Assembly (NCBI GenBank): GCA_902592265.1
Contig: CACJDV010000002.1
Location: forward strand, 24,622-88,621
Direction of reading: 5' to 3'
DNA: 64,000 nucleotides
From: an uncultured Pelagibacteraceae bacterium
GTDB lineage: Bacteria > Pseudomonadota > Alphaproteobacteria > Pelagibacterales > Pelagibacteraceae
Shown here piece by piece: positions 11,184 through 23,679 of the stretch. The notes below the pieces were generated by a model that had not been told where the DNA came from, searched no databases, and was given only the letters and a program-made list of their open reading frames with translations. Positions within the stretch are counted from its first letter, which is position 1. Every line of letters begins with the position of its first letter. Made by a program: the position numbers and the translations under genes.

Positions 11184-11930
11184 TTATTTAATTAGTTTAG
11201 AAATTTTTATAAGACCATTAACAGTGATATTTTTGTTTTCAATAACTTTTGTTTTTATTGAATTCTTAAATAAATCAGAAAAGCCACCCGTAATAACAAC
11301 CTTATAAGATTTTCTTGTTTCTTTCTTAATCAAATTAATAATATTGTCAATTAAACCTGCATAGCCCCAAAAAAAACCTGATCTCACAGCTGAATAAGTA
11401 TCTATTCCAATAACCTTTTTTATTTTTTTAAGATTAATTTTTGGAATTAAAGAGGCCTTATCAGCTAAAGTATTTAATGAAATACTTATACCAGGAGCAA
11501 TAACACCTCCTCTATAAGTGTTACCCACTAATACATCAAATGTTGTAGCTGTACCAAAATCTAAAATAATAAAATTCTTATTAGGTTTCATTAAACTTGT
11601 TGCATTGGCTAATCTATCAGAACCGACTTGTTTAAAATTTGCTTTAATGTTCAAGATAGATTTTAAATTGAGATCTTTTATTTCATAACATCTAACTTTT
11701 GTTTTTTTTGATATAAATTTTTTTATGAATTTAAAATTTTTTGGAACAACGCTACAAAATAATATTTTTTTTATATGCTTAAAATCTTTTGTTAAAATCT
11801 TAAATTTTCTATCTAAAATTGAGTTTGTCACCAAGCTTGATGAAAAACTTATTCTTTTTTTTACCTTATTTTTTGAGTCTATTAAAAAAAACTTAGTTTC
11901 TGAATTTCCAATATCACCTAGAATAAGCAT
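11184..11930 (-). CDS. coaX: Type III pantothenate kinase
   Basis: GDIGNSETKFFLID, GSDRLANA, DFGTATTFDVL, GGVIAPGI motifs. Confidence 0.9.
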   Translation of the reverse strand: MLILGDIGNSETKFFLIDSKNKVKKRISFSSSLVTNSILDRKFKILTKDFKHIKKILFCSVVPKNFKFIKKFISKKTKVRCYEIKDLNLKSILNIKANFKQVGSDRLANATSLMKPNKNFIILDFGTATTFDVLVGNTYRGGVIAPGISISLNTLADKASLIPKINLKKIKKVIGIDTYSAVRSGFFWGYAGLIDNIINLIKKETRKSYKVVITGGFSDLFKNSIKTKVIENKNITVNGLIKISKLIK

Positions 11931-11938
11931 ATCTATGT

Positions 11939-12478
11939 TTATACTCTTTTTTTAATTAATTTCTTTAGATTGTTTTCAAAAATCTTCTTTAATTTTAATT
12001 CAAATTTTTTTTTTGAAATATTTTTATTAACTAGTTCATTAAGATGAGTTGTTGGATAATTCTTTATAAATGGACTTTTTATCAAGTTTATTCCAATACC
12101 TACAATTAAATAAGTATTATTAAATTTATTTACTTTTTCTTGCAATATTCCACATATCTTTTTTTTTTGAATTAAAAGATCGTTAGGTTTTTTAAAATAA
12201 ATTTTTTTTTTATAATATTGTGAAATACATTTTTTAACCATCAAACTATTAATTTTAGTCAACTTATTTAAAGATATTTTAAAGTTTTTAAGATTATAAA
12301 AAAAACTAACGAACAAATTTCCTTTGTAGGAAATCCATTTTTTTCCATACTGTCCTCTACCATTGATTTGTAAATTAGATAAAATCATTCCAAAGTCATG
12401 GTTATATCTTTTAATTATTCTTATTGCAGTATTGTTGGTACTTCTTACTTTGTTAAATCTAAATACTTTAAATCTCAT
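11939..12478 (-). CDS. birA: Biotin--[acetyl-CoA-carboxylase] ligase
   Basis: GRGQYGKKWISYKGNLFVSFFYNL, KKPNDLLIQKKKICGILQE, IVGIGIN signatures. Confidence 0.88.
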   Translation of the reverse strand: MRFKVFRFNKVRSTNNTAIRIIKRYNHDFGMILSNLQINGRGQYGKKWISYKGNLFVSFFYNLKNFKISLNKLTKINSLMVKKCISQYYKKKIYFKKPNDLLIQKKKICGILQEKVNKFNNTYLIVGIGINLIKSPFIKNYPTTHLNELVNKNISKKKFELKLKKIFENNLKKLIKKRV

Positions 12479-13899
12479 TAAATTATATTAATTTTTGAAA
12501 CTGCATCAATTAATTCGCTTGGAAAAATAAAATACATTAAAATTAATATCGTAGAAACTGTTAAAGAGAACTTTAACCAAACACTTTGATCATTGTCATA
12601 ACTCTCCTTTTCTTCGTCGAAATACATTATCTTAATAATACGCAAGTAATAAAATGCTGCAACTACAGTTGATAATAACCCAACAATGGCTAGAAAATAC
12701 ATTGACTGTTCAATTACAGACTTAAAAATATAAAATTTTGCAAAAAAACCAGCTAGTGGTGGAATTCCAGCAAGAGAAAATAAAATTATCAACAAAGAAA
12801 TTGATAACAACGGATGATTTTTTGACAATCCTGATAAATCATCTATCTGTTCATAATAAACATTATTTCTTTTCATCATCAACAGACATGAAAAAAAACC
12901 TAAGTTCATTATAATATAAATGGTCATATAAATAACTGAACTTTGTATTCCTTCATTTGATCCAGTTGCTAATCCAGCTAAAGCGTATCCAATGTGACTT
13001 ATCGAGCTATAAGCTATTAGCCGCTTAAGATTTTTTTGTCCGATTGCTGCAATCGCACCAAAAAGCATAGATGCGATTGATAGAAAAATTAAAATCATTT
13101 GCCACTGATCTATAAGATTTAAAAAAGGAATATACAGAAATCTTATAAAAACTGTTAATGCCGCAATTTTAGGAACCATTGTAAAAAATAAAGTCACAGA
13201 TGTTGGTGAACCTTCATATACATCTGGAGCCCACATGTGAAAAGGTACTGCAGAAATTTTGAACGCTAAACCTACTAAAATAAATACTATTCCAAAAGTA
13301 AGGGCGTATTCATTAGCATTAAATTGAGTTGAAATAACACTAAAATTTGTTGATCCTGTAAAACCATATATCAAAGAACAACCATATAATAACAAACCTG
13401 AAGACAATGCGCTTAAAACAAAATATTTTAATCCTGCTTCAGATGATTTTAATTGATCTCGGTCAAAAGTTGCCAATACGTATAAGGCTAATGATTGAAG
13501 CTCTAGACCCATATAGAAAACAATTAGGTCATTTGAGCTGATCATAATCATCATTCCCAACACAGAACTTAGAATTAAAATTGGATATTCAATTTTAAAA
13601 ATTTTAAAAGTCCTTAAATAGTTTGATGAGATGAGCAAAACTACAAAAGCTGCAATTAAAGTGATAATTTTCATAAATGAAGCCAAATAATCTATGACAA
13701 TACTTTTATTAAAGATGACTGTTGGATTTACGCTGATTGTTTCATTAAATGTAATTACCGCAGTAATCAATAAAACTAGCAATGAAATATTATGAATAAT
13801 TTTTGAACTATTTTTTTTAAAAACGCCTAAAATAAGCAAAAACATTATCGATAAAGATATAAAAATTTCTGGAAATATTAATTCAATATTATCCATCAT
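12478..13899 (-). CDS. nuoN: NADH-quinone oxidoreductase subunit N
   Basis: Proton-channel subunit family; operon position. Confidence 0.95.
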   Translation of the reverse strand: MMDNIELIFPEIFISLSIMFLLILGVFKKNSSKIIHNISLLVLLITAVITFNETISVNPTVIFNKSIVIDYLASFMKIITLIAAFVVLLISSNYLRTFKIFKIEYPILILSSVLGMMIMISSNDLIVFYMGLELQSLALYVLATFDRDQLKSSEAGLKYFVLSALSSGLLLYGCSLIYGFTGSTNFSVISTQFNANEYALTFGIVFILVGLAFKISAVPFHMWAPDVYEGSPTSVTLFFTMVPKIAALTVFIRFLYIPFLNLIDQWQMILIFLSIASMLFGAIAAIGQKNLKRLIAYSSISHIGYALAGLATGSNEGIQSSVIYMTIYIIMNLGFFSCLLMMKRNNVYYEQIDDLSGLSKNHPLLSISLLIILFSLAGIPPLAGFFAKFYIFKSVIEQSMYFLAIVGLLSTVVAAFYYLRIIKIMYFDEEKESYDNDQSVWLKFSLTVSTILILMYFIFPSELIDAVSKINII

Positions 13900-15377
13900 T
13901 TGCTTGCTACACTATAGTTATAGGTATTGATTAAATCACTTATTGAAACCTCAATAGTGTTTATCAATGGTTCTGGATAAAAACCAAAGTATAAAGTTGG
14001 AATAGCTAAACAAGTAAGGGTAAATGCTTCTGATTTATTTAAATCAATCATCTTTTTTAATTCTGAGTTAATTAACTTTCCAAAAATTACTCTCTTGTAT
14101 AACCAAAGCATATATGCTGCTCCAATAATTACTCCTAAACTTGCTAATACTGCTACTAAAAAATTATCTTTAAAAGCAGCCATTAAAATTAAAAACTCAC
14201 CAACAAAGCCACTTGTACCAGGTAACCCAAGAGCAGCCAAAGTAAATACCATAAATAAAACTGCATATTTAGGTATAATTGTAACGATACCTCCATAAGT
14301 AGTGATTAATCTTGAATGCATACGATCATAAACAACACCAACACATAAGAATAAAGCAGCAGATACTAGACCATGGCTAATCATTTGAATTATACTTCCT
14401 TCTATTCCTTGCTGTTGGATTGTAAAAATTCCTAAAGTAACAAATCCCATATGAGCTACTGAAGAATACGCAATTAATTTTTTCATATCTTCTTGCATTA
14501 AAGCAATTAATGAAGTGAAAATAATTGCAATGACACTTAATGTGTAAATCAAAGGAGTAAACACTTCTGATGCAGATGGAAAAAGACCTAAAGAAAATCT
14601 TATAAATCCATATCCAGCCATTTTAAGTAAAATTGCTGCTAATAAAACTGATCCTGCTGTTGGAGCTTCAACGTGAGCATCTGGAAGCCAAGTATGAACT
14701 GGCCACATAGGAGTTTTCACAGCAAATGAGCTAAAAAAAGCTAGCCACAATAAATTTTGATATTTAGTGTCTATGCCTAATTCGTAAAGCTGAACTACGT
14801 CTGTAGTACCTGTGATCCAATAAATCGAAATTATTGCTACTAACATAAGAACGGAACCTAAAAGAGTGAATAAAAAAAACTTAAAAGCAGAATAAACTCT
14901 TCTAGTACCACCCCAAATCCCGATAATTAAAAACATTGGAATTAGTCCAGCCTCAAAAAATAAGTAAAACACCACAAGATCAAGAGAGCAAAAAACTCCA
15001 ATCATGAAAGTTTCCATGATAAGAATAGCTATTAAAAATTCATTTAATCTTTTTGTAATTGAATTATTTACTGAAATTATACATAGAGGTGTAATAAATG
15101 TTGTAAGAATTATAAATAGTATTGAAATCCCATCAACTCCTACTTTGTAATTAATTAAACCTTCAATCCAAATTCTATCTTCAACAAATTGAAAGGCAGA
15201 TGTCGTTTGGTCAAATAAAAACCATAAATAAATGGATAAAAAAAAATTTACTAAAGATGTAAATAAGGCAACATATTTTACAGTGATTTTATTCTCACTT
15301 TTACTTCTTGTGAAAAACAAAAAGAGTGCTCCAATAGAGGGTAAAAGTATTAATGAAGAAAGAATAGGAAAGTTCAT
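13896..15377 (-). CDS. nuoM: NADH-quinone oxidoreductase subunit M
   Basis: PVHTWLPDAHVEAPTAGSVLLAAILLKMAGYG; operon position. Confidence 0.96.
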   Translation of the reverse strand: MNFPILSSLILLPSIGALFLFFTRSKSENKITVKYVALFTSLVNFFLSIYLWFLFDQTTSAFQFVEDRIWIEGLINYKVGVDGISILFIILTTFITPLCIISVNNSITKRLNEFLIAILIMETFMIGVFCSLDLVVFYLFFEAGLIPMFLIIGIWGGTRRVYSAFKFFLFTLLGSVLMLVAIISIYWITGTTDVVQLYELGIDTKYQNLLWLAFFSSFAVKTPMWPVHTWLPDAHVEAPTAGSVLLAAILLKMAGYGFIRFSLGLFPSASEVFTPLIYTLSVIAIIFTSLIALMQEDMKKLIAYSSVAHMGFVTLGIFTIQQQGIEGSIIQMISHGLVSAALFLCVGVVYDRMHSRLITTYGGIVTIIPKYAVLFMVFTLAALGLPGTSGFVGEFLILMAAFKDNFLVAVLASLGVIIGAAYMLWLYKRVIFGKLINSELKKMIDLNKSEAFTLTCLAIPTLYFGFYPEPLINTIEVSISDLINTYNYSVASK

Positions 15378-17290
15378 TATTTAACAATTAAAAAAGTTAA
15401 AAAAGCAGAAAAACCAAGTAACATTATAAATGCATATTGGTATATATAACCGCTTTGAAATTTATTGGCTTTAATAGAAAACTTTTTAATTAACCAGGAG
15501 ATGCCATCAGGTCCAAAGCCGTCAATAACTTTAATATCAAAAAATTTCCACAAAAATAATCCAAATTTTTTTGAGGATTTTATAAATAAGATGTCATAAA
15601 TTTCATCAAAATACCATTTATTAAATAAAAATTCATATAATGGTTTATTTATATTTACTAGTTGACTTGGAAAATTCTTATTTTTAACAAATAAATAATA
15701 AGCAAATGGTATTGATAAAGTTACAAAAGTCGGAGTTAAAATTAAAAACCATAATGGTGGATGATCAGTGCTTAGAGGTTCTAAAAAGAGGATTGATTCT
15801 TTCCAAAAATTATTTATTCCCTCATAGCCTATAAATAAGTCTTTAAAAATGAACCCAGCAAAAATTGCTCCTATAGATAATATTATTAGAGGTATTAACA
15901 TAACTAATGGTGACTCATGCGTCTCTTCAATCTTAATTTCCTTGTTGTTATATTGCCCGTGGAAAGTTTTAAAAATTAGTCTCCATGAATAGATGGATGT
16001 TAAACAAGCTGTAAATATTCCTATACCAGCTGCATAGTACCCAGTGGTAGTACCACTCAAAAATGCAAATTCTATAATCGCGTCCTTAGAATAAAAACCA
16101 GATAACAAAGGAAAGCCAGTTAATGCTAAAGTTCCTATTATCATTAGAGTATAAGTGTAAGGCAATTTTTTCCATACTCCTCCCATATTATTTATATTTT
16201 GCTCATCTTTAAATGCGTGAATAACCGACCCTGATCCTAAAAAAAGTAATGCTTTAAAAAATGCATGGGTAAATAAATGAAACATTGCAACATTATATGC
16301 CCCTACTCCAGCTGCAAAAAACATGTAACCTAGTTGACTACATGTGGAATAAGCAATGATTTTTTTAATATCTGTTTGAACTAAAGCTACAGTCGCTGCA
16401 AAAAAAGCGGTGCTCATACCAATTATAGTAACGATGTTTAAAGCTAACTCTGAATATTCAAATATCGGAGAGCATCTTACAACTAAAAAAACTCCAGCTG
16501 TAACCATTGTGGCTGCATGAATTAATGCTGAAACAGGTGTCGGACCCTCCATTGCATCTGGTAACCAGGTGTGTAAAAAGATCTGAGCCGATTTACCCAT
16601 AGCACCAATGAACAAAAGCATACAAATTAAATCTATGGCATTAATTGGTATACCTAAAAAATTAAGTTTTTTATCTACAATTGTTGGGATTTGGTCAAAA
16701 ACTTCAGTGTAGTTAACTGTACCAAATAAATAAAAGATCAAAAATATACCTAGAGCAAAGCCGAAATCGCCAACTCTATTTACAACAAATGCTTTAATTG
16801 CAGCTGCATTGGCAGTCTCTTTCTTAAACCAAAAACCAATCAAAAAGTATGAGCAAAGACCTACACCTTCCCAACCAAAAAATAATTGAATAAAATTATC
16901 AGCCGTTACTAGCATTAACATAGCAAATGTAAAAAGCGATAGGTATGCCATAAATCTTGGTTTATGTGGATCATGCGACATGTATCCTATTGAATAAATA
17001 TGAACTAATGCAGAAACAAAAGTTACGACTACTAACATTATCGATGACAATGCATCAATTTTCATTGACCAATTTACTTCTAATGATCCAGAATTAATCC
17101 ATGTAGCAATTTTAATATTTTCCTCGTATTGATTAAAAATTACTTCATAGAATATCATTGCTGAAAGAACAGCTGAAATAGATACTAATAAACTTGTAAC
17201 AATTTCTGAATTTCTGTCCCCAATCAATTTTCCAAAAAATCCAGATATAATTGAGGCAATTAATGGTAATGCTATAATTGAAATTTCCAT
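15377..17290 (-). CDS. nuoL: NADH-quinone oxidoreductase subunit L
   Basis: FLHTWLPDAMEGPTPVSALIHAATMVTAGVFL. Confidence 0.97.
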   Translation of the reverse strand: MEISIIALPLIASIISGFFGKLIGDRNSEIVTSLLVSISAVLSAMIFYEVIFNQYEENIKIATWINSGSLEVNWSMKIDALSSIMLVVVTFVSALVHIYSIGYMSHDPHKPRFMAYLSLFTFAMLMLVTADNFIQLFFGWEGVGLCSYFLIGFWFKKETANAAAIKAFVVNRVGDFGFALGIFLIFYLFGTVNYTEVFDQIPTIVDKKLNFLGIPINAIDLICMLLFIGAMGKSAQIFLHTWLPDAMEGPTPVSALIHAATMVTAGVFLVVRCSPIFEYSELALNIVTIIGMSTAFFAATVALVQTDIKKIIAYSTCSQLGYMFFAAGVGAYNVAMFHLFTHAFFKALLFLGSGSVIHAFKDEQNINNMGGVWKKLPYTYTLMIIGTLALTGFPLLSGFYSKDAIIEFAFLSGTTTGYYAAGIGIFTACLTSIYSWRLIFKTFHGQYNNKEIKIEETHESPLVMLIPLIILSIGAIFAGFIFKDLFIGYEGINNFWKESILFLEPLSTDHPPLWFLILTPTFVTLSIPFAYYLFVKNKNFPSQLVNINKPLYEFLFNKWYFDEIYDILFIKSSKKFGLFLWKFFDIKVIDGFGPDGISWLIKKFSIKANKFQSGYIYQYAFIMLLGFSAFLTFLIVK

Positions 17291-17291
17291 T

Positions 17292-17603
17292 TTATCCTTT
17301 TAATTTATCTATTTCTTCAACCCTTATAGTTCCTGCGTTTCTGTAATAGACAACTATTATAGCGAGGCCAATCGCAGCTTCAGCAGCAGCAACAGTCAAA
17401 ATAAATAATGTAAAAACTTGTCCTGTTAAATCACCAAGATAAATAGAAAACGATACTAAGTTAATGTTTACAGCTAATAATATCAACTCAATACTCATCA
17501 AAATCACTATAATATTTTTTCTATTAAGAAAAATACCGATGACTCCAATACTAAAGATAACTGCGCCTAAAGTAAGATAGTGTCCTAAACCTATTTCAGT
17601 CAT
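17292..17603 (-). CDS. nuoK: NADH-quinone oxidoreductase subunit K
   Basis: 103 aa, [29 protein letters not shown]. Confidence 0.96.
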   Translation of the reverse strand: MTEIGLGHYLTLGAVIFSIGVIGIFLNRKNIIVILMSIELILLAVNINLVSFSIYLGDLTGQVFTLFILTVAAAEAAIGLAIIVVYYRNAGTIRVEEIDKLKG

Positions 17604-18231
17604 CTATCTTAACTCCTTTATTTGACGGGACCTCTAAAACTTCAATACCCTCAGATCGTTCTCTGGAAATTTGTTTTAAATAACTTTGTGTTTTAACACC
17701 TTCTCTTTGTCTAAAAGTAAGAACGATTGCACCTATCATTGCAATTAATAATATCATTCCACTTATTTGAAAAACGTGAATATAATCTGTGTATAGAACT
17801 TGACCTAATGAATGTGTATTACTTATTTCATTAGAAATTTGGTTAGTATTTGGATTTAAAAGTTCAGGTTTATATTTCCAACCTCCTACAACAATAATTA
17901 ATTCGAAAAAAATAATTGTACTTATAATTAAACCAACTGGAATGTGACCTGAAGAAGATGTTTCAGAATTAAACCATTGATTTTTTTGTTGAGCAACATT
18001 TAACATCATTACAACGAATAAGAACAAAACAGCTACTGCACCAACATATACAATTAGCATTATCATCCCCAAAAATTCTGCTCCGATCATTATAAAAAGA
18101 CATGAAATACTAATAAAATCTAATATTAAAAAAAAAACGGAGTGTACAGTATTTTTTGAAACTGTAACCATGATAGCTGAAATGATTGCAATTATTGAAA
18201 AGATATAAAAAAATATTGCATGAGCTAACAT
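17596..18231 (-). CDS. nuoJ: NADH-quinone oxidoreductase subunit J
   Basis: [26 protein letters not shown]. Confidence 0.95.
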   Translation of the reverse strand: MLAHAIFFYIFSIIAIISAIMVTVSKNTVHSVFFLILDFISISCLFIMIGAEFLGMIMLIVYVGAVAVLFLFVVMMLNVAQQKNQWFNSETSSSGHIPVGLIISTIIFFELIIVVGGWKYKPELLNPNTNQISNEISNTHSLGQVLYTDYIHVFQISGMILLIAMIGAIVLTFRQREGVKTQSYLKQISRERSEGIEVLEVPSNKGVKIDD

Positions 18232-18235
18232 AAAT

Positions 18236-18721
18236 TCACCTATAAGGATTATCTGATTTTATATTTGCCGCTAAAATATTTTCCCATCTATCACCATTAT
18301 CTAATAGTTTTTCTTTAGTATAATAAAGTTCTTCTCTCGTTTCTGTCGAAAATTCAAAATTTGGACCTTGTACTATTGCATCTACAGGACATGACTCTTC
18401 ACACAAACCACAATAAATACATTTCATCATATCAATATCGTAACGAGTAGTTTTTCTACTCCCGTCAGATCTTTCAGCTGACTCGATTGTAATTGCCTGT
18501 GCTGGACAAACAGCTTCACATAACTTACATGCGATACATCTTTCTTCACCATTTGGATATCTTCTAAGTGCATGCTCTCCTCTAAATCTTGGACTTATTT
18601 TTCCTTTTTCAAAAGGATAATTTATTGTTTTTTTTGATTTAAAAATTTCTCTTATAGCAATTAATAAGCCAGTTATAAAATCGACCATAAATATTGTTTT
18701 AAATAATCTTGAAATTTTCAT
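18236..18721 (-). CDS. nuoI: NADH-quinone oxidoreductase subunit I
   Basis: Two 4Fe-4S motifs [12 protein letters not shown] and [12 protein letters not shown]. Confidence 0.97.
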   Translation of the reverse strand: MKISRLFKTIFMVDFITGLLIAIREIFKSKKTINYPFEKGKISPRFRGEHALRRYPNGEERCIACKLCEAVCPAQAITIESAERSDGSRKTTRYDIDMMKCIYCGLCEESCPVDAIVQGPNFEFSTETREELYYTKEKLLDNGDRWENILAANIKSDNPYR

Positions 18722-19720
18722 CTAAATTGTAGGTAAAAGGTTAAAATAAAACAAATAACTCGCAGTCAAAACTACATATGTTAGAGATAGAGGAAGAAAT
18801 ATTTTCCAGCCTAATCGCATTAACTGATCATATCTGTATCTCGGTACAACAGCTTTAACCAAAGCAAATAGAACAAATAAAAGTAATATCTTTAAAATTA
18901 GCCAAATCACACCTGGAATCAAATTAAATGGATATAAATCAATAGGTGAAAGCCACCCTCCTAAAAATAAAATGGAACCTAAAGCGCACATTAACAAAAT
19001 ATTCGCATATTCACCTAACCAGAACATTGCATACATCATGCCAGAATATTCGGTTTGATATCCAGCAACTAATTCCGCTTCGGCTTCAGGCAAATCAAAT
19101 GGTGGTCGATTAGTCTCAGCTAAAGCAGAGATAAAAAATATCACAAACATTGGAAATAAAGGAATTATAAACCATATGTTTTGTTGAGCTAAAACAATAT
19201 CACTTAAATTTAATGATCCTACACATAAAAGTACATTAATAATAATTATACCAATTGAAACTTCATAGGAAACCATCTGTGCAGCAGATCTTATTGAACC
19301 TAAAAAAGGATATTTTGAATTGGAAGCCCAACCTCCCATGATAATACCATAGACCCCAAGAGATGAGACAGCGAAGATGTAAAGAATTCCAACATTTATA
19401 TTAGCTAAAACCTGACCCTCTCCGAAAGGTATAACTGCCCATGCTATTAAAGCTAGAGTCATTGTAATTATTGGAGCTAAAATAAAAATAACCTTATTAG
19501 AACTAGCTGGAATAATAATTTCTTTAAAAATATACTTTAGTGCGTCAGCTAACGATTGCAACAACCCAAAAGGACCAACAACATTAGGGCCTTGTCTCTT
19601 TTGAACAAAAGCCCAAACTCTTCTATCTAACCAAACAATCATGGCTACAGATACAAGAACCGGTATAAGAAGAAAAAGGATCTTATAGACCTCCTCAAAA
19701 ACTAAATTTATATATTCCAT
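18722..19720 (-). CDS. nuoH: NADH-quinone oxidoreductase subunit H
   Basis: [56 protein letters not shown]. Confidence 0.97.
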   Translation of the reverse strand: MEYINLVFEEVYKILFLLIPVLVSVAMIVWLDRRVWAFVQKRQGPNVVGPFGLLQSLADALKYIFKEIIIPASSNKVIFILAPIITMTLALIAWAVIPFGEGQVLANINVGILYIFAVSSLGVYGIIMGGWASNSKYPFLGSIRSAAQMVSYEVSIGIIIINVLLCVGSLNLSDIVLAQQNIWFIIPLFPMFVIFFISALAETNRPPFDLPEAEAELVAGYQTEYSGMMYAMFWLGEYANILLMCALGSILFLGGWLSPIDLYPFNLIPGVIWLILKILLLFVLFALVKAVVPRYRYDQLMRLGWKIFLPLSLTYVVLTASYLFYFNLLPTI

Positions 19721-19723
19721 TAT

Positions 19724-21757
19724 CTATCCTTCGGTGCCTGTTCGTTTAACCTCAAATTTAGCGTTATTACAATTCAACATTGTTTTTGATGAACGTGCAA
19801 TTACATTGGAAAAATAATAATCCTTATAAGTTATATCAAGGATTTCATCCTCAAAATATCTTGCAGTTACCTTTGTATCAGATGGGATTTCTTGTTTTTC
19901 TTTTTTTAAGTTTATATAATTAAACATACTGCTCACTAATTCATCTTTATCATTAAAAAGTCCTCTATTATTTATAAATTCAGCAAGATCATTAATAATT
20001 TTCCAATCTTCCTTGGCTTCGCCTGGCGGATATGATGCTTTGTATGCTTTTTGTATTTTACCTTCTAAATTAGTATAATGTCCTGATTGTTCTGTGTAAG
20101 CCGCTCCTGGTAAAATAATATCTGCTAGTTCTGCACCATTGTCCCCGTGGCTTCCTAAATATACAACAAACTCATTTTTTTTATTAAATCTAAGATTATC
20201 TTGTCCCATTAAAAAAACTAAATCGAATTTATTTTCATTTAAATTTTTTATTAATTCGTTACTTTGATCAATTATATCAAGATCTAAACTTCCAACTGTA
20301 GCTGCGTCTGAAGGTAAAAAGTTTAAAGGATTCCAATCATCGGTGAATTTATTGTTTGTTAATAAAAAATTTTTAAAAGAACTGTATAAGAATTCCGCTG
20401 ACTTAGATTTTAAAAATGATTCACCAAATATTATTATTGGTTTTTGAGCTTTAATGATGTCTTTGGAAAAATCATTTTTATTTTCAATAATATTTCTAAT
20501 TGTTTGAGTTTTTCCATCGAGGCTTTGATAAGGATATGTTAAGTCGCCTACATCATTTAAAGATACAATTTTGACTTTATTATTTAAATAAGCTTTGCGG
20601 ATTCTTGCATTTAACATGGTGGCTTCAAATCTAGGATTTGTTCCAATTAATAAAATCAAATCAGATTCTTCAATGCCATTAATTTTTGAATTAAATAAAT
20701 AATTTTCCCTTTTAGAGCTGTCAATAAACATATTGGATGACCTAGATTCGTAGTTTTTTGTATCAATAGTTCTCTCAAAAAATTCTTTAAATATGTAGCT
20801 TGCTTCCATATTTGCCAAGTCACCAACAAATCCAGCTATTCTATCTTTATCAGTATTTTTGATTTTTGATTTTATAATCTTAAAAACTTCGTCCCAAGAA
20901 GCTTTTTCAAACTTATTATTGTATTTGACATATGGTGTATCGAGCCTTTGATTTAGCAAACCATCACAAGCATATCTGGTTTTATCTGATATCCATTCTT
21001 CATTTATATCTTCATTTATTATTGGTAAAATTCTTTTTACTTCCCAGTCATATGTATCTACCCTAATGTTAGATCCAACAGCATCCATTACATCTATAGT
21101 TTCTGTTTTTTTTAACTCCCAAGGTCTTGCTTCAAACACATAAGGTTTTGAAGTAAGTGCTCCCACTGGACAAAGATCTATTACATTCCCTGACAATTCA
21201 GATTTAATTGATTTTTCCAAATATGTTGTAATTTGCATGTCCTCACCTCTTCCGATTGCACCAAGTTCAGGTACACCTGCGATTTCTGTGGCAAATCTTA
21301 CACATCTTGTACAATGAATACATCTTGTCATTTGTGTTTTGATTAAAGGCCCCATATTTTTATCAGGTACTGCTCTTTTGTTTTCTTTAAATCTTGATTT
21401 ATCAATTCCATAATACATAGATTGATCTTGAAGATCACATTCTCCACCTTGGTCACAAACCGGACAATCTAGAGGATGATTTGCTAACAAAAATTCCATA
21501 ACACCTTTTCTAGATTTTTCTATTTTGGGTGTATTTGTTTTTATTACCATTCCTTCAGTAGCTGGCATCGCACATGAGGCAATTGGTTTTGGAGATTTTT
21601 CCATTTCAACAAGACACATTCTACAGTTTCCTGCAATAGATAATTTTTCGTGATAACAAAATCTTGGAATTTCTACACCAGCCTTTTCACAAGCTTGTAA
21701 AACAGTTAAGCCTTCTTCAACTTCAACCTCTGTATCGTTTATTTTTAATTTAAGCAT
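19724..21757 (-). CDS. nuoG: NADH-quinone oxidoreductase subunit G
   Basis: [38 protein letters not shown]. Confidence 0.96.
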   Translation of the reverse strand: MLKLKINDTEVEVEEGLTVLQACEKAGVEIPRFCYHEKLSIAGNCRMCLVEMEKSPKPIASCAMPATEGMVIKTNTPKIEKSRKGVMEFLLANHPLDCPVCDQGGECDLQDQSMYYGIDKSRFKENKRAVPDKNMGPLIKTQMTRCIHCTRCVRFATEIAGVPELGAIGRGEDMQITTYLEKSIKSELSGNVIDLCPVGALTSKPYVFEARPWELKKTETIDVMDAVGSNIRVDTYDWEVKRILPIINEDINEEWISDKTRYACDGLLNQRLDTPYVKYNNKFEKASWDEVFKIIKSKIKNTDKDRIAGFVGDLANMEASYIFKEFFERTIDTKNYESRSSNMFIDSSKRENYLFNSKINGIEESDLILLIGTNPRFEATMLNARIRKAYLNNKVKIVSLNDVGDLTYPYQSLDGKTQTIRNIIENKNDFSKDIIKAQKPIIIFGESFLKSKSAEFLYSSFKNFLLTNNKFTDDWNPLNFLPSDAATVGSLDLDIIDQSNELIKNLNENKFDLVFLMGQDNLRFNKKNEFVVYLGSHGDNGAELADIILPGAAYTEQSGHYTNLEGKIQKAYKASYPPGEAKEDWKIINDLAEFINNRGLFNDKDELVSSMFNYINLKKEKQEIPSDTKVTARYFEDEILDITYKDYYFSNVIARSSKTMLNCNNAKFEVKRTGTEG

Positions 21758-23078
21758 TTTTATCTAATAAATGTTGATCTACTAAGTAAGGAATATTCTG
21801 GGTTTCTTTTACAATTGGATCAAAATTATTTCTTTTTTTTATTTCATCTTTAAAGTGTCTTAGTAAACCTTGAACTGGCCAAGAGGACCCTTCCCCGAAA
21901 GCACAAATAGTATGACCTTCAATCTGCTTAGTAACATCTCCCAACATATCTACTTCATCTTTTGACGCCTCACCTTTTGCCATTCTTTCTAACATTCTCC
22001 ACATCCAACCTGAACCTTCTCTACAAGGTGTACATTGACCACAACTCTCATGTTTATAAAATCGAGCAATTCTCGCCATACATTTAATTATGTCTTGATC
22101 TTTATTTATTACAACTACTCCTGCCGTACCCAACCCACTTTTTTCAGCAACCAATGAGTCGAAATCCATAGTTAATGTCTCACATTTTTCTTTAGGGATT
22201 AATGGCATTGAGGATCCGCCAGGTATCACTGCTTGTAAATTATCCCAACCTCCTATTACACCCCCTGCATGAATATCAATTAATTCTCTTAGTGGTATAT
22301 TCATTTCCTCCTCAACATTGCATGGATTATTTACATTTCCAGATATGCAAAATATTTTAGTACCAGTATTTTTTTCTCTACCCAGAGAAGCAAACCACTT
22401 ACCACCTCTTCTTAAAATTGTCGGAACAACAGCAATAGTCTCAACATTGTTAATTATTGTAGGACATCCATACAAGCCCACTAATGCTGGGAAAGGAGGT
22501 TTTAATCTTGGTTGACCTTTGTTTCCCTCAATACTTTCAAGTAAAGCTGTTTCTTCGCCACAAATATATGCTCCTGCACCATAATGTATATAAATATCTA
22601 AGTCCCATCCCGTTCCAGCTGCATTTTTTCCAATTAATTTTTTTTCATAAGCTTCATCAATTGCAGCTTGAAGTTTTTGTCCATCAACAAAATATTCACC
22701 TCTTATATAAATATAACAAACATGAGCTTGAATTGCATATGAAGCTATTAAACATCCCTCTATTAACTTGTGAGGCTCGAATCTTAATATATCTCTATCT
22801 TTACAAGTTCCAGGCTCTGACTCATCACCATTAATAACTAAATAGTGAGGTCTAGATCCCACTTCTTTTGGGGCAAATGACCATTTAAGACCAGTGGGAA
22901 AACCAGCTCCACCTCTTCCTCTAAGTTGTGAATCTTTAATCTCATTTATAATCCAATCCCTACCTTTATTAGTAATTTCTTTTGTATTTATCCAATCGCC
23001 TCTTTTTTGGGATGAAGTTAAATCTGAACCCAAATCATTATATAAATTTTGAAAAATTCTATCTTGATCTTTAAGCAT
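21750..23078 (-). CDS. nuoF: NADH-quinone oxidoreductase subunit F
   Basis: [46 protein letters not shown]. Confidence 0.97.
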   Translation of the reverse strand: MLKDQDRIFQNLYNDLGSDLTSSQKRGDWINTKEITNKGRDWIINEIKDSQLRGRGGAGFPTGLKWSFAPKEVGSRPHYLVINGDESEPGTCKDRDILRFEPHKLIEGCLIASYAIQAHVCYIYIRGEYFVDGQKLQAAIDEAYEKKLIGKNAAGTGWDLDIYIHYGAGAYICGEETALLESIEGNKGQPRLKPPFPALVGLYGCPTIINNVETIAVVPTILRRGGKWFASLGREKNTGTKIFCISGNVNNPCNVEEEMNIPLRELIDIHAGGVIGGWDNLQAVIPGGSSMPLIPKEKCETLTMDFDSLVAEKSGLGTAGVVVINKDQDIIKCMARIARFYKHESCGQCTPCREGSGWMWRMLERMAKGEASKDEVDMLGDVTKQIEGHTICAFGEGSSWPVQGLLRHFKDEIKKRNNFDPIVKETQNIPYLVDQHLLDKNA

Positions 23079-23679
23079 TTTTTAATTCCATTAGTGTTTT
23101 TCTTCCATTTTCAGGTTGGTTGTTTACTCTCCCTCTATAGGAACCTGGTTTAGGAGTTTCATCTTTTAAAATTTTATCTAAAATTTCTAAAGTTTTTTCT
23201 TTATCTAAATCTTCATAGTAATCATCATTGATTTGCATCATTGGAGCAGTAACACAAGCACCCAAACACTCTACTTCCATCCATGAACAATTTTTATCAG
23301 GTAATAATTCAGATTCATTTTCAGAAATTTTTTCCTTACAGGCCTCAACTAATTTGCCAGCTCCTCTAATCATACACGGCGTTGTAGTGCAAACTTGTAT
23401 GAAATATTTCCCAACAGGCGATAAATTAAACATGCTATAAAAAGTTGCTACTTCGTAAACTTTTATATAAGGCATATCTAAAAGTTTAGCTATATACTTC
23501 ATTGCTACTAAAGGGATCCAATTATTATTTTGTCTTTGAGCAATGTATAATAATGCCATAACTGCACTTTTTTGTTTTCCTTCAGGATATTTTGAAATAA
23601 TTTTATTTGCTGCTTCTAAAGAAGATGAATTAAATTCAAAATTCTCTGGTTGATCTTTGGCTGGTCTTTTTAAACTCAT
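23071..23679 (-). CDS. nuoE: NADH-quinone oxidoreductase subunit E
   Basis: [28 protein letters not shown]. Confidence 0.96.
   Translation of the reverse strand: MSLKRPAKDQPENFEFNSSSLEAANKIISKYPEGKQKSAVMALLYIAQRQNNNWIPLVAMKYIAKLLDMPYIKVYEVATFYSMFNLSPVGKYFIQVCTTTPCMIRGAGKLVEACKEKISENESELLPDKNCSWMEVECLGACVTAPMMQINDDYYEDLDKEKTLEILDKILKDETPKPGSYRGRVNNQPENGRKTLMELKNA

Noticed and set aside
22318-22834. Plus-strand ORFs 22318-22515 and 22484-22834 within nuoF
   Set aside because: Antisense to a highly conserved gene; low-complexity translations.
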